64,000 bases of DNA from Apostichopus japonicus (GCF_037975245.1 NC_092577.1:21822898-21886897), one strand, 5' to 3'; shown: positions 1-11,921, counted from the stretch's first letter. The notes: generated by a model from the sequence alone, not told the origin. Numbers and translations: made by a program.

Positions 1-2040
1 TATGTATCTTCTTTAACTTGAAGAATAGATTTGGTATGCAAGTAGCTACACGTCTATCCACACTTCGTAGTTCCCATTTACATATATCAGAGAAATGAAG
101 TATCTCTGGCTGGTATCTCTGGTATCTCTGGCTCTATCCTTCTTTGGCCACAAAATATTGTCGGAAAAGCAAGACACTCTGCGTCCGGGTCATGGAAAAA
201 AGAAATCGGTGTGCTATTTTCTCCAGCAGCAATAGTCATAACCTGACTGCTATCATATTCTGAAGCTGTTAGTAGTGTATCCATATTCCCTTCTACATTA
301 TCACTAACTTCATCAAATGTGTCAACGTTTATGCATTCACCTTGTTGTTCTTCATCTTGTTCTTTAGACATAACTTGCATTTCATGTGATATGACCTTTA
401 GCCATTCTGGTGTTATTTGAACTTTCAATTCTTGGAAGAGAGATCCGTTGTTAATCAACCAATGCAAAGCTGTCATTACTTTTAACGGTCTTACATTTTC
501 AATGTAGGCACTAGATGAGTATGTTAAACGCTTCTTCAACTTGATTGGTATTGTTTCAGATAAACAGAGACGTCTGGGCAGAGCAGTAATTGTTGGCATA
601 ATATCAACTGGAACATTTACGACGTTTCCTTTTAGAGAACAATTGTCCCCCTCTGGGTAATTCTCTCAATTGCATGAATGGTATTCTAGGAGACAATAAC
701 CTTTCTTCAAGATTACAGAGGTTGAGTTCTTCTGGTTTACTCTGAAATCCTCCATGATTTGCTATAGACATTTTAGGTACTTTACCCATTATTATGTACT
801 TTAAGCATGTAATACAAAGCCACTCTTTACCACCAACTGATAAATAACCACTACGACACTGTGCCAGTATGTTATGTGGTAACCCTGAATCATTTGATAG
901 TTGACAAACGTAATGTTTAAACCAAGTCTGCTGACAGCAGGTGCAAACATACATAGGACCATTCTTAATTTTCTCATAGAACATTTTGTGAAGATCTTCT
1001 ACAGTTTTAAAAGACTTGATTCTTTTCTTACTTGTTTCTTCTTGATTTTTTGTCACTTTAGATTTTGTTGAAACTTTGTGACCCTGAGATTTCTTTGGCT
1101 CCTTTTTAGACATGGAATGATTTGTTTTCTTTTTCTCTTTGGGTAATTTCCTGCTGTTTCTTGTTTTATAAAGCTGCTGATGTTTTGAACTAGGTGAACT
1201 GGAAGTGAGGTGCTGTTTATGATAGGATGCTGTACCTGCCTTTTCAATTTTCTTTTGCTGGCAATTTTGAAATTGAAAATATGAGGTTAAGGTTTCAAAA
1301 CCATTCATATTGACTGATGCAGAAGGGACGGACATGATGGATTGGATTGCTATTGGTCTTATCTCCAAAATAATAGATTTATCTTGAAATAGAGATTTGG
1401 CCAATAAGTGGAAGTGATTAACAAGATCTGGTATGGAAGAAAAATATAACAATATAGCTTTACCATTTTCTGTCAAAAGTCCTACATCACTCCTGCTATG
1501 GGAATCAAAAATTCCATATTTGTTAGCATTATTTTTAAACAATGCTATCATGTAGCCTCCAAAAACCATAATACTGTATTTTGAAATACAAAAAGCATGT
1601 TGCACGACAATACCTAATGGCTCTAGAATTGAAGAAACACATCCATCATCAAAAAGCTTCCCATATATGGTTTCAAAATATCTATATTTGTGTAAGATGT
1701 TATCGATATAAACTTGCACTGGGAGATCATTTGTAGTTAAAAATTCAGACACATGGAGTGAATTAGAAGCAAGTAGCTGTTTACGTAAAATTCCATACAA
1801 CTTGTCACCCTCATCTAGCACTTTATCAATACAAGAAGTTGTCATGACATCATAGATGTTGATAAAGCTAAGAGAAACCAGAGCATTACACGAACATTGC
1901 TTTCCAGCTGTATCACTAGAAAATCTTGCATCGCCTTGATGAAGGGAACCTATCACTATATTATTGAGATGTTTGGCATAAGAGGCCTTAGCGGCAGCAG
2001 ATCGTTTTGATTTCCTTGGCATTTTAGCATAGCCGACCAA
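1..2040 (-). pseudogene. Helitron protein, N-terminal part: cysteine protease-like + DUF6570 + start of Rep region (partial, frameshifted)
   Basis: The reading frame begins at 2040 (MVGYAKMPRKSKR; the second Met is equally plausible) and runs left off the window. Residues 31-54 hold an HQG motif (Gln35) and GKQCSCNAL (Cys49), and IFDSHSR gives Asp179 and His181. This Gln, Cys and Asp-x-His layout is that of C76-type deubiquitinase-like cysteine proteases. A basic Lys/Ser-rich linker follows at about 285-350. A Cys-paired domain with CTCCQQTWF and WLCITCLKYII then matches DUF6570, known from Helitron replicase-helicases. A one-base shift near 620 moves the frame to 599-87, which continues the domain (ALPRRL, ENVRPLKVMTALHWLINN, FPTIFCGQ). 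A second shift near 115 leads to SDICKWELRSVDRRV, the entry to the Helitron Rep N-terminal region. The HUH nuclease and helicase would lie outside the window. The fusion class is an inference; Helitron membership is fairly sure. Confidence 0.75.
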
Positions 2041-3000
2041 GGCTAGTTTATAGAATAAAACATAACTTTTGAGTTCATTGTTAAGTCTTCAAAGTCTGAT
2101 TGATCAGGTTGGTTTTTATATGAAAGTCTGAAAACAGCTGAGGTTATATAAATGGTCAAACTGTGTTTTGCAAGCCTCTGTTGAACTCAAACCAATCAAA
2201 CTATAGTTTGAAACTTAACAACTGTAAAGTTAGCTGATTTTACCAAACTCAACATTTTCAAACTTTTTGACAAACTTATACTTTACCTTGAAAAGTGGAT
2301 CTTGACAATTACCAGAAAACCAGTTGATCTGAAAGAAAAGAAATTGTGACGATAACATAAGGCCATTGAACAGTAAGATGTCGTAGCGCCAAGAAGATAT
2401 TTTAGAGTATTGAACCAAAATGAATATATGTCACTCAATCAGGAATGACAACTTCTTGTATACATTTAAAAGTAATTAGTTTTCTGAATTTTCGTAACAT
2501 ATATTCAAAACCATCCAAGGGGTGAACAACGGGCTTGTAGATACATGATAACACATTTAACGAACACAGCAAAGGATAAATATTTAACTAATAATAAAAG
2601 ATATTTAGACAATTTCAATGCAACATAATAGATATTATAGGAATATTTACGAACCCATAATCACAACAACATAGCTGTACATTCTTAATGAATTGTAATA
2701 CAAAATTTAATTTGCAGATTTCACTTTCATTTAACATAATCAGTGCCTTAACAACATTGGAATTAATCATTTGGACCCAAGGCTAAACGACTTTATTGAT
2801 GACAATAGTAAATAAACGAAAACAGGAATATCACTCTAGACTATTACAAGAAGGAAAATCATTGTAATTGCCGATATTTGTTTTCCTTAGAAAGAATTGT
2901 GCCTTAAATACAAAAGATTTAACTGTTTAATAGACTCAAATCCTAAAACGTCGTGACTGATAGCATAGTTTAAAAATGAAACAAATACTGATGGTTTAAA
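2041..3000. other. AT-rich non-coding DNA 5' of the Helitron frame
   Basis: No exon, RNA gene or clear Helitron terminus (5' TC end) could be identified. The stretch is AT-rich with short open frames only. Confidence 0.5.
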
Positions 3001-3019
3001 TGGCCATATTAGAACTGAA

Positions 3020-3640
3020 AATCACGAATTAAACAAATTCTAGCTTGAAAAGGCTAGGCCTCGTAGACTTATATTGGGCTAGGTACAAAACAGTTTTATT
3101 GTTAAGAACTAAGGTTACCTTACTGCAAAAGGTAAAATCATCACAATTGGTAAAAACATAAATACCAAAGTCCATCGATGGTAAAATTAGAAGCGAACAT
3201 AACGAATAATACATGATATATATATAGGTCAGACTTCAGAAGGCTAAGCCTCTTAGACCTATGTTACTGTCCACCTAGTCCCATGCAAGAAAAGTTATAA
3301 AACAGATCTTTATATGTCTAGAACGTATAACATCCATGTCAACTGTCAGACTCGAGAAAGGTAGGCCTCCTAGACCTATGTGACTGTAAACCTAGTCTCA
3401 TGTTAAACTAGGTACAAAACAGATCTTTTTTTGTCTTAAACTAAGACTAGACAAACAATAAGGAAAATCATTGCAATTGGCAAAAATATAAATGCTTAAA
3501 CTAGACAGTTAATGTCCAAATTAGAAGCTAACATAACTATTAAAACAATGCTGTCAGTCTTGAAAGGGCTATGCCTCTTAGACCTCTGTTAACCTAGGCA
3601 TAGATTAGGTTGATACAACCCAAAACTTGGATATAACTAT
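3020..3640. repeat. Diverged tandem repeat, about 130-190 bp unit
   Basis: A unit built around GGCTAGGCCT...TAGACCTATGT...CTAGGTACAAAACAG recurs at about 3045, 3237, 3360 and 3565. Copies differ by many substitutions and small indels, so the array is old. The units are rich in CCTAGG and TAGGCCTA words. Confidence 0.6.
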
Positions 3641-3849
3641 ATGTCTTTGTGTCAGCATGTATATTAATAGGATCAGTAGAGATCCTCAGTATCTTAGGCA
3701 TAACTTAACCTAGGCTAGTCTGATAACCTAGGCTATGACCAATGTGACTATTACTAGTCACATTAGGTTATCTAGAATAACATGCAACGTAGAAAGGACG
3801 TCGATGACAGCAACCAAATTAGAAGGGCAATAACTACAGCATTTCCTAG

Positions 3850-4500
3850 CATATTTTATTGAGAAAGCTAGGTCTATCGACCTAAGTTACTGTAGACAGT
3901 TAGCAGCCCCTAAGCCGACCTAGGCTTGGCCTAGACTAGCCCGAATAAAACTAGCTACTAAACAAATTTCAAATTAACGGGATAGACTAGGACTACGTTA
4001 TGATAGCTACAAAAAAAAATATTAAGATACAACTGCCAAATTATAATAGGCAAACAGCTAGACCTAGCGTAGATCATATTCTAGATGTCCTATTGAGAAA
4101 GCTATGCCTATCGACTTTAGTCACTGTAGACAGTAAGTAGGCCCTAGCCCCAACCTGGTCTTGACTGGTTAAAACTAGCTAGCCTACCACACAAATTTCA
4201 AGTTGCCCAGGTATAGACTAAGACTGAGTTACACTAACTTCAAAGAAAAAGGTACAGAGATGCAACAGACAAATTACAAGAGGCATAACACTAGACCATA
4301 TCTTAGATGCTGGATCAAGAAAGCTTGGCCTATCGACCTTAGTTACTGTAGACTGTAAATTCACTCAAATTGACCTACACTTGAGCCTAAGTAAAGCTAG
4401 CTACCAAACAAATATCAAGTTGCCGAGATATAGACTAGCCTAGGACCGATTACGCTAGCCAAAAAAAATACTGAGATAAAAAAAAGAGTGTTGTGACAAA
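3850..4500. repeat. Tandem repeat, about 225-235 bp unit, three copies
   Basis: Each unit starts with a line like GAGAAAGCTAGGTCTATCG followed by TTACTGTAGACAG. Starts lie near 3860, 4092 and 4314, giving periods of about 232 and 222. Each unit also carries a conserved AACTAGCTA...ACAAAT...TCAAGTTGCC stretch and ends in an A-run. Confidence 0.65.
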
Positions 4501-4789
4501 GCCATGATCAAGTATTATAATGATATCATCACTAAAAACTAGGCTTAGCATAGGCCCAGATCTACATCCGGTTGAAAAGAGTTAGCCTAGCGAAAAATAG
4601 GTCAAGCCTAACCCAAATAAGAGGATTACCCTGGCGATCACGATTACCGTAACGGAACAAGCCTAGGCTAACCTACTCCATTTTAACGAAAACTTTTCAA
4701 GAAAGAATGAAATTGACAGTCGACTATGTTAAACCCGATGTCTCGAGATTTTAGAGTTAGGCTAGGACTGTTTCGCTAGCTACAAAAAA

Positions 4790-5120
4790 TAAAAATTACC
4801 GATATGCAAACACGGAGGGACGTAAGCTACACGCCAATGTCATGAATTGATAACACTACATGTTATAAGCCTAGGATATAGATATCGTCATTGTAAAATT
4901 AGGCCTAACTTAGGCCTAAGATTGAGATATAAGGTTAGGCTAGTTACAAAAAAAGGTTATCAATATACAAACACGGAAGGTCGTACATGACAATATCATG
5001 ATAACAGGTTATAGGCCTATAGATATCGTCCCTTGTCCCTTTTTGCGGATGTGTCACCGTATCGAAGACGAAAACGAAGATTGTAAAATTAGGCCTAGCC
5101 TAGGCTTGATCTACAAACTG
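4790..5120. repeat. Tandem duplication, about 160 bp unit
   Basis: Two copies share AACACGGAGGGACGTA / AACACGGAAGGTCGTA, then TAGATATCGTC, then TTGTAAAATTAGGCCTA. They start near 4808 and 4970. The second copy carries an extra insert of about 50 bp around 5035-5085. Confidence 0.55.
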
Positions 5121-5129
5121 ATACAGTTC

Positions 5130-6086
5130 AACAGAAGGTAGCAACTAGCATTAGCCTAACGTAGTATGGCCTAGCAAAACCCGAGCTTAGATAAGAAGAA
5201 TCAGCGGATATCCCCACAATGAAGGTAGCCATAACGGAACCACTACGATTTCAAGAAAAACAGACAATCGACTTCGTTAAATCCAATGTCTCGTATTAAT
5301 GTTGAGACCTATTGGTACGGTTAAGAATATGAGTTAGCCTAACCTTTTCTGTGAATAGAAGAAACTTCGATAAAACAGAGAATACATACCTATTAAAAAC
5401 AGCCTGGTCCTTTCCTCTCGGTTTTACAAACGTGTAATAACAAGGCGTTACTTTGATGACAAGTTACCAAGCGAAAGCGATTAACTTTCATAAAAATTTC
5501 GTAAAGATAACTTTGAAAAGGCTTGAGATGAGAGTGAAGAGAAATACGTCTTTACAGGATGGTGAATTAAGAGCGAGCGTAATGACGCTACATGTGGCGA
5601 TGATGCGATGCTTTCACTAGTTGTCCCGCCCCTTCAAGAGCAGAATAGTCCAATCGCGAGTGACAATAGCATCAAATGCTACAACTGAGCCAATGAGACA
5701 ACAGTGTTATTGTCTATTCTACATACTGCTTTACATAATATACAAAACCGCCAAAAATAAACCAATCGTTGACAAGTAAATTGTCACGTGCCCATAAAAA
5801 CTATGGACATCGAATAATAATTGACAGATGAGCAAAGAAACTTCAGCAAATCATACATATTACAAACGGTTTCGGAGCGTGTGGAAAAATGATGTGTTTA
5901 AACTGTATTTCAGTCCAAATTGGGCCGATTTGGACATAAATCGGTGAAAAAGTCATAGAATGAGATAAAATTCTCGAATAAAAAATAGTAACTTTTGTTG
6001 GCCTATATGATATATACTTGCTCTGAAAATTCCAGAGAAAAAGACAAATTTTTAAGAGAAGAGAGAGTCCTACTTACTGTTACAAT
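5130..6086. other. Non-coding flank upstream of the exon at 6118
   Basis: No coding signal is visible. The stretch is moderately AT-rich. It would contain the promoter and 5' UTR if the exon at 6118 is a true first exon, but no core promoter element could be assigned with confidence. Confidence 0.4.
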
Positions 6087-6113
6087 ATCTCTATACATGT
6101 AATGTATTGAGAT
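6087..6113 (+). promoter_or_regulatory. Near-perfect inverted repeat just before a start codon
   Basis: ATCTCTATACAT and ATGTATTGAGAT flank a GTA centre: 12-base arms with one mismatch. The dyad ends four bases before the ATG at 6118, so in RNA it would form a hairpin next to the start codon. A related dyad lies at 16152-16178 and is also followed by AAAAATGG. It could be a transposable hairpin rather than a regulator. Confidence 0.45.
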
Positions 6114-6117
6114 AAAA

Positions 6118-6350
6118 ATGGATGCATATGATCCATCCGATACTGTAAGACTTAGTCCCATTCAGTCTGCTATCAGTGATGCACTGCCATCCTTGCCACT
6201 GGCACTTGCAAATGGAGTCCTGGATCAACTTGTTGATGTTGGAGTTGAATCTGTGGGTGATCTGAGATTTGTAACGGAGGACGACCTCTCTATTGCTGAA
6301 GCCTATTCAGCGCAGAAGACTCACAGATGCATGGTCAACTGCAGGTGAAG
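6118..6350 (+). CDS. First coding exon with SAM-like helical domain, one frameshift
   Basis: The ATG opens MDAYDPSDTVRLSPIQSAI, followed by helix-rich sequence with LVDVGVESVGDLRFVTEDDL. The pattern (LGVE...DL..V.E.DL...LLKPIQ.RKL) is that of SAM-like N-terminal domains in many uncharacterised invertebrate and fish proteins. As written, the frame ends at a TGA by 6348. One base earlier, near 6293, a +1 frame reads LLLKPIQRRRLTDAWSTAGEG, which completes the domain and runs into AAG|GTAAGT, a strong donor at 6351. So the exon is real or formerly real and carries a one-base insertion, or the assembly has an error there. The exon ends in phase 1. It may be the 5' exon of the gene ending at 54507. 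The product's function is unknown. Confidence 0.55.
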
Positions 6351-7990
6351 GTAAGTATACCTTTCTTAAGTAAAACTGGGTCCGTTTCTCAATAAATAAG
6401 CCAGTTCATGCTTACATTATAATAATATGATAATGATATATTGTCAAAGGTCACTATGGTACACTGGCAATATCACATGGACACAAAATGTACGACATGA
6501 GCAGCGATTTTGTTAAAATATTGTGATGTTAGCACTTTGGGGAAAATCTCGCCTGTTCCAGGTAAGTCCTTATTTCTGAGCATGCGCATTTAGTTGGGTA
6601 AAAGTCAGTGTTGTTCATAGTGACCCACCAACTCTTACACTAGTCAGGGCCGTGAAATTTTACGCGGAATTCCGATTTTTTAACTTCGATCGAACTTACC
6701 ATTTTCCGTGGATTGATCTCTGCGTTTTTTTCTTGAATCGCGATCGTTAGTGCTAATGCCGCATTCTACAATTTAGAGACTGACATTACGATGCATGGTA
6801 CGTGTTCTGTGCATATAGACGTACTAGTGCAGCATTCCGATCCTGTGTGCGCTCAGCGTTAGCGCTTTGCACTGTGCATGCAGTCGATCGTTTATTTACT
6901 GGTCGTCGATGTTTATTTGCTATGATATCGCGTGTCTACTGCCTAAAAAGTCCTCACAAAGATTTCTAGAACCATTTTGTTGGAATTGAAAACACATGAA
7001 TCAACGTTTAAATTTTGGATGGATGCTTGTTTTCTTGGATTCAGTCGCAGAAAGAGTAACGTCAACCTAGGCTAGGCTAAAGTTACGTTATGAAGTGACA
7101 ATGCATGGATGGTTAAGGTATAAATGTTACCTGATGCTAGAACTGAAGTGGACATTTGTATGTTAAAATTTTATGATATAGATCTGAGAAAAATGCTAAA
7201 AATAACTGAAATTTCATTGGGCAGTTATTTGGGTGAATAACCAAAATTGTTAACCATAAAAACAACAATTCCTGACCTTGCATATCAGTCATGTTTAGAA
7301 GCAAATGTTGCTCCATTTTGCATGTAGCCAACTTTGAGTAACCGCCGTCCTGGTGGAGGGGTTGTTTTTTTTTCAAAGTTTTTCAAAACCTCTCTCACAC
7401 CCCTGCACTAGTAGAGGTAGTGTGATGGTGATTTATGAATAAGCTGCTGCACAGGTCTACGAGTCCTGGGTTCTGTTTTCATCGTCCCCGGCTGTTCCAG
7501 GCTCCAGTGTAGTTGTAAATTTTGCTCATGACATGATTCATCCACTGTCAGGCTGCTGTGGGTTTCACTGTAAGTCTAACAGTTAGCTGAAATTCGGTTT
7601 TGTTTAAAAAATGGAAAAATTGTGAAAAGTAGATATTTTGCCTAATTTTAGCTTGTAAACACGATAACGTTGACCCTACGTGGATGGGTGAAGCTTATAA
7701 TTGGTATGACTATGTGTTTCCCCATGATGAGTACATGATAATAAACCTGTATTACTTCTGAATCTGAAAATAAATGAAAAGAAAATTTAAGTAAGCATGT
7801 GATCATTTTTGGTTCCTTGCTTTAGCAAAAGGAACCTATGCGTACAACTTGGTGTGTGTGCGTGTGTGCATCTTTGACACTTGCTTGGGTACGCTCTATC
7901 TCAATAAAGGAAAGTCGGATCGAGGCCAAACTTGGACTATAGATCCGCTATATGGAGGTGTGCCCTACTGTTTTTGGTGCCCACAAAGGA
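6351..7990. other. Intron-like non-coding DNA
   Basis: Apart from the donor at 6351 nothing coding is evident. A repeat head near 7822 (GCAAAAGGAACCTATGCG followed by a GTGTGTG-rich tract) recurs near 16488, 49187 and 52730, so it marks a dispersed repeat family. Confidence 0.5.
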
Positions 7991-8880
7991 GACCTTCGTG
8001 TGCGAAGTTATATGGTTTTGATGCTAGATTTGGATATCAAAGGTACCTTCCGATCAAAAATGTCAATGGGTTGACACCCTGGTAAGCTTTGTGTGTGAAG
8101 TTATACAAGGTCAAAAGTTCATTTTCAGACATTTAATGCAATAACTCCCAGTGCCAAGGTGTGACACGGTTGATATTTTGGGACAAGTTGCAAATGGTAT
8201 AGGGGAATATTTTCAAACTTAACGGTCATGTGATCCGAGGTCACCAAAGGTCAATTAATGTTAAGATAGTATTATTTTGGGGGGAGAAAATGGGCCAAGA
8301 AATTTTTTGGAGAATCTTTACAGTTTTGATGCTATATTCAGGTCTCAGCAATAAAAAATGTCAATAAGTTAACCCCGTGTGACCTTTATGTGTGAAGTAA
8401 TACGAGGTAAAAGTATATTTTCAGACATTTAATGCAATAACTGCCAGTGCCAAGGTGTGACACGGTTGATATTTTGGGACAAGTTGCTAATGATATAGGG
8501 GAATATTTTAAAACTTAACGGTCATGTGATCCGAGGTCACCGAATGTCAATTAATATTAAAAAAAAAAGTAGTATTTTGGGGGAGAAAATGGGCAAAGAA
8601 AAAAGTTTGAATTTTTACAGTTTTTATGCTATATTGAGGTCTCATCGATCAAAAATGTCAATGGGTTAACCCGGGTGACCTTTGTGTGTGAAGTAATACA
8701 AGGTCAAGTTCATTTTCAGACATTGAATGCAATAACTCCCAGTGCCAAGGTGTGAGACGGTTCACATTTTGGGACAAGTTGCGAATTGTATAGGGGAATA
8801 TTTTCAAAGTTAACGGTCATGTGATCCGAGGTCACCAATGTTATCAAATCTATTGACCCACTTGTAGGTGGGTCAACAAA
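7990..8880. repeat. Tandem repeat, about 295-300 bp unit, three copies plus a partial
   Basis: The core TTCAGACATTTAATGCAATA starts near 8126, 8425 and 8717. Each unit continues with CCAGTGCCAAGGTGTGA, TTTTGGGACAAGTTGC, and ACGGTCATGTGATCCGAGG followed by TCACC. The first copy ends in two AGGTCA half-sites separated by four bases (8238-8253); later copies have lost the second half-site. Confidence 0.8.
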
Positions 8881-9180
8881 AGTGCCTTCCGATGAAAAGT
8901 CCGATCACAATTTGTGATCACAAAAGTGTTGGCTATTAGTGTTGGTTACTTTATGGTTGGTTACTTTACATGTGGGACCACAATTACTTGGACTATTTCA
9001 GCCCAATCTTGCTATGATAATATTATGTGTATTGTCATATACCCCTACGCAAGGAACAACAGTGCTCTTGGGCTCTTGTTTAAGGAATTACCTGAAATGT
9101 TCACAAGTTAAAAAAAATATCCACGTTTTAACATTTTGGTAATAAAATACAGAACTAACATCACTCTACTGGTCCATAAT

Positions 9181-9262
9181 GGCGGTGAGGTGGCTGACCG
9201 GTTAAGTGCCTGGTCTGCCATTGACGAGGTCCCTGGTTCAAACATCGGTGTCAACATCTGGT
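9181..9262 (+). repeat. tRNA-derived SINE head or tRNA pseudogene (Ser/Leu-like)
   Basis: TGGCTGACCGGTTAAGTG at about 9191-9208 resembles an A box of tRNA-Ser/Leu type, and GGTTCAAACAT at 9235-9245 resembles a B box, with plausible spacing. The anticodon arm and acceptor stem do not pair well, so a functional tRNA is unlikely. The GACGAG-rich repeat that begins about 30 bases later may be the SINE body. Confidence 0.55.
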
Positions 9263-9292
9263 ACCAATTTCTACGGAAGCGTAGAAGGGACA

Positions 9293-9730
9293 TTGCATTG
9301 ACGAGTTACCAACTTGACAAAACGACAATCTGTAAATTGACGAGTTGACGAGATGGTAACGTGACAAAATTCATAAAATTGACGTTTTGACGAGATGAGC
9401 AGCTGGTCAATGCAACATTTTTTTGCAAATTGACGAGTTGCACACTTACTACCATCTCGACAAGATGACGAAATTCAGAAAATTGACGTTTTGACGAGAT
9501 AACGGATCTCGTCATTGCATCAATTTTCTGAATTTTGTCATCTTTTCGAGATGGTAGTAAGTGTGCAACTCGTCAATTTGCCGAAAATAGATGCATTGAC
9601 GATATCCGTTATCTCGTAAATTTTCTGAATTGTCATCTTGTCGAGATGCTAATAAGTGTGCAACTCGTCAATTTGCATAACATGTATGCATTGACGAGAT
9701 CCGTTATCTCGTCAACTTTCTCAATTTGAG
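9293..9730. repeat. GACGAG-rich repeat block with a long inverted repeat
   Basis: Units contain AAATTGACGAGTTG, CATCTCGACAAGATGACGA and GACGAGATAACGGATCTCGTC-type words. The stretch at about 9423-9500 is followed in inverted orientation by about 9525-9590 and then by further direct copies to 9720. The word GACGAGAT, five bases, ATCTCGTC is itself a perfect 8-bp hairpin, and it recurs. Confidence 0.7.
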
Positions 9731-9868
9731 GTCAAATTACTAGACATTGTTGGATCAACATGAATTTCGGTACCTTTAGCCAACATTTCGTGCTGCAAAA
9801 TGGGGAGGTCATTTTACTAGACATTTATTCATGCTTGAATAGAATCCTCAAATTTGATTGGTCTTATC

Positions 9869-9980
9869 GTGAGGTTATCTAACGAATAATCAACGCTCTG
9901 TGTTTAATGCTATCACTGGATGCACTCTGGCTTCGCTTCTATTAAACCCAGAGCGTTGATTATTCTATATATAACCTCAC
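9869..9980. repeat. Hairpin element with about 30-bp terminal inverted repeats (MITE-like)
   Basis: GTGAGGTTAT...AATAATCAACGCTCTG on the left is mirrored by CAGAGCGTTGATTATT...ATAACCTCAC on the right, around a loop of about 50 bases. The arms differ by a small indel near the middle. The compact symmetrical form suggests a miniature inverted-repeat transposon or a conserved structured element. Confidence 0.6.
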
Positions 9981-11628
9981 TCTAGACAGTGAAATAAACC
10001 CTAATTGTTAGATCAATATGCATTTTCAACATATTAAAATGTACAGAAATGACATAGTCGTAATTGTTTGTTTTATAGGCTCGTTTTATTTCAACACTAT
10101 TCTAGAAATGGCTGATAGAACTATAAGCATAAAACTAAAGATTAAGAAATGATGTAAAAGGAATATAAAAAGAAACTTAAAACAATAACAATGTCATAGT
10201 CTGTATAAAGACTAAATGGCAGGAATGTGTTGGATATTACATATCTGCAAGGTGATATAAATGTTTTAGTTGAAATATAGGTAACTTTTGGAGCACACAT
10301 GATAAATAAGTTCTATTTTTGGGGGAAAGAATCGGTTGAGAAGACTGGGGAAGTATAAAATGATATGTTGTGAAGGTAAAAGCCCCCCTCCGGTTTGTTC
10401 TCTCTGCATAAATATCATGCACAACCGCCACTGATTGTGGACCTGTCCACCAAATATGAAGTTTGACCACAGCTGTGCTTCATGTGGAAATATTAATTGT
10501 AACCTCTCTTATTACTGGATTACTACAACAATAAATAAACAAGGTTAGACTACTTCCTGAGACTGCCCAAGATAATGACCAGAAATCTGTAAACACCGCA
10601 TTTTTGAATGGTGGTGTTCACAAACAGAATGAGGTCACTACTGACGTTGTCCAGTAGGCTTCTTATCGAACCGTATGTACAAAGTTTCATTGTTGTACAC
10701 TTGCATAAGATACTCATTTTGGCGAAAAAAATACCATTTATCTAGATTTACTGAATTGTTACGTGGCATGTTCAACAGAAGTCAAGAATACAGGTTTTGT
10801 AGAACCTGTATTCATACCTACAGGAGGACATCCTTACACACAATCATGATTGCATAGATTCTTTGAGCCTCTGGCAAGGAATATAAAATAATTTATTTTG
10901 AAATAGATAGTTTGATAAGACTGGAATAATGATATGTAGTGAATAACTGCAATTAAAAACTTTGTACATGAATATGTTTCACTTTGTATTTACACAGCTG
11001 TCTTTTGCATATAGTTTCAAAATGAAGAAGAGTATTACATGTTATGGAAAACCGTGTCTAATGGAACAGTAATAGTTTGTAAAAACGAATGTTTAATCTG
11101 ATTATACAGATGACCAAATAACAGGGGCTACTTTTGTAAAAAACATATAACGTCTGGTCAAGAGCAAAATTGCACTATGTTCCGCCCCTTCAGAATTTTC
11201 ATGAGGTGAAATTTCGTACCACACAAACGTACCAAACCAGCTACCAATGCCATCAAAACAAGTTTGATCAAAATCGGACATGCAGTTGCCGAGATATTGA
11301 CATTTTAGAGAATTCGCTCTAAGCCCTGCCCACTCATAAATATTCATGATATTGGAACCAAAATAAATATAGATCGTCTACTAATGATGGGCAACTTCTG
11401 TACCAAGTATGACCTCAGTCCACTTTTGGAGTGCCGAGAAAACCTACTTACAAGCTTTGTGTCACACACACACACGTCACATACCCATACATGCACACAC
11501 AAATGCACTCATGATTGCATAGATTCCTACGGCTCGAGCCCCTGATTGTCAGTTTCTTATTTTGACTTGCTAACTATACACCTGTAGCAAGAGGGTAAAA
11601 TGTTTATCTTTGACTTTATTTTCTATTG
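9981..11628. other. Non-coding DNA with small hairpin
   Basis: No exon is supported. At 10786-10813, GAATACAGGTT and AACCTGTATTC form a perfect 11-bp stem around a six-base loop. CA-rich simple sequence lies near 11465-11500. A segment at 11100-11125 recurs near 11710, showing local duplication. Confidence 0.5.
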
Positions 11629-11921
11629 TCAATTGACATTGAAGCGGAGTCATGTTAATAAGGTCATGTTAATAAGGTCAAAGCCAGTGACTTCGAGAAG
11701 ACTGGGATTATACAGATGACCAAATAACGGTCAATCAGAGGCCAATTTTGTCCAGAAATAACCTCTAGTCATCAGTTTGTTATTTGGACTTTCAACTATA
11801 CTGCTGTAGTAACAGGATACTCGAACTGAATCTTCTTGACCTTATCTCTTTCTACTGTCAATTGACATTGAAGCGGGAGTCATGTCAATAAGGTCAAGGC
11901 CAGTGACTTCGAGCAGACTGG
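11629..11921. repeat. Direct duplication overlapping the 3' end of the minus-strand gene
   Basis: GTCAATTGACATTGAAGCGG...GTCATG...CCAGTGACTTCGAG occurs at about 11629-11708 and again at 11857-11921. The right copy is part of the coding terminal exon at 11842-11974; the left copy is broken by an extra AATAAGGTCATGTT repeat, so it is a degenerate duplicate of the exon end. Confidence 0.6.

Noticed and set aside
7849-8085. Open plus-strand frame of 78 codons
   Set aside because: It overlaps a dispersed repeat head and the start of a tandem array; no homology or splice support.
9181-9262. Functional tRNA gene
   Set aside because: A and B boxes are present but acceptor and anticodon arms do not pair; SINE head is more likely.
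10237-10470. Minus-strand open frame of 77 codons
   Set aside because: Composition is that of non-coding DNA and no flanking splice sites or homology were seen.
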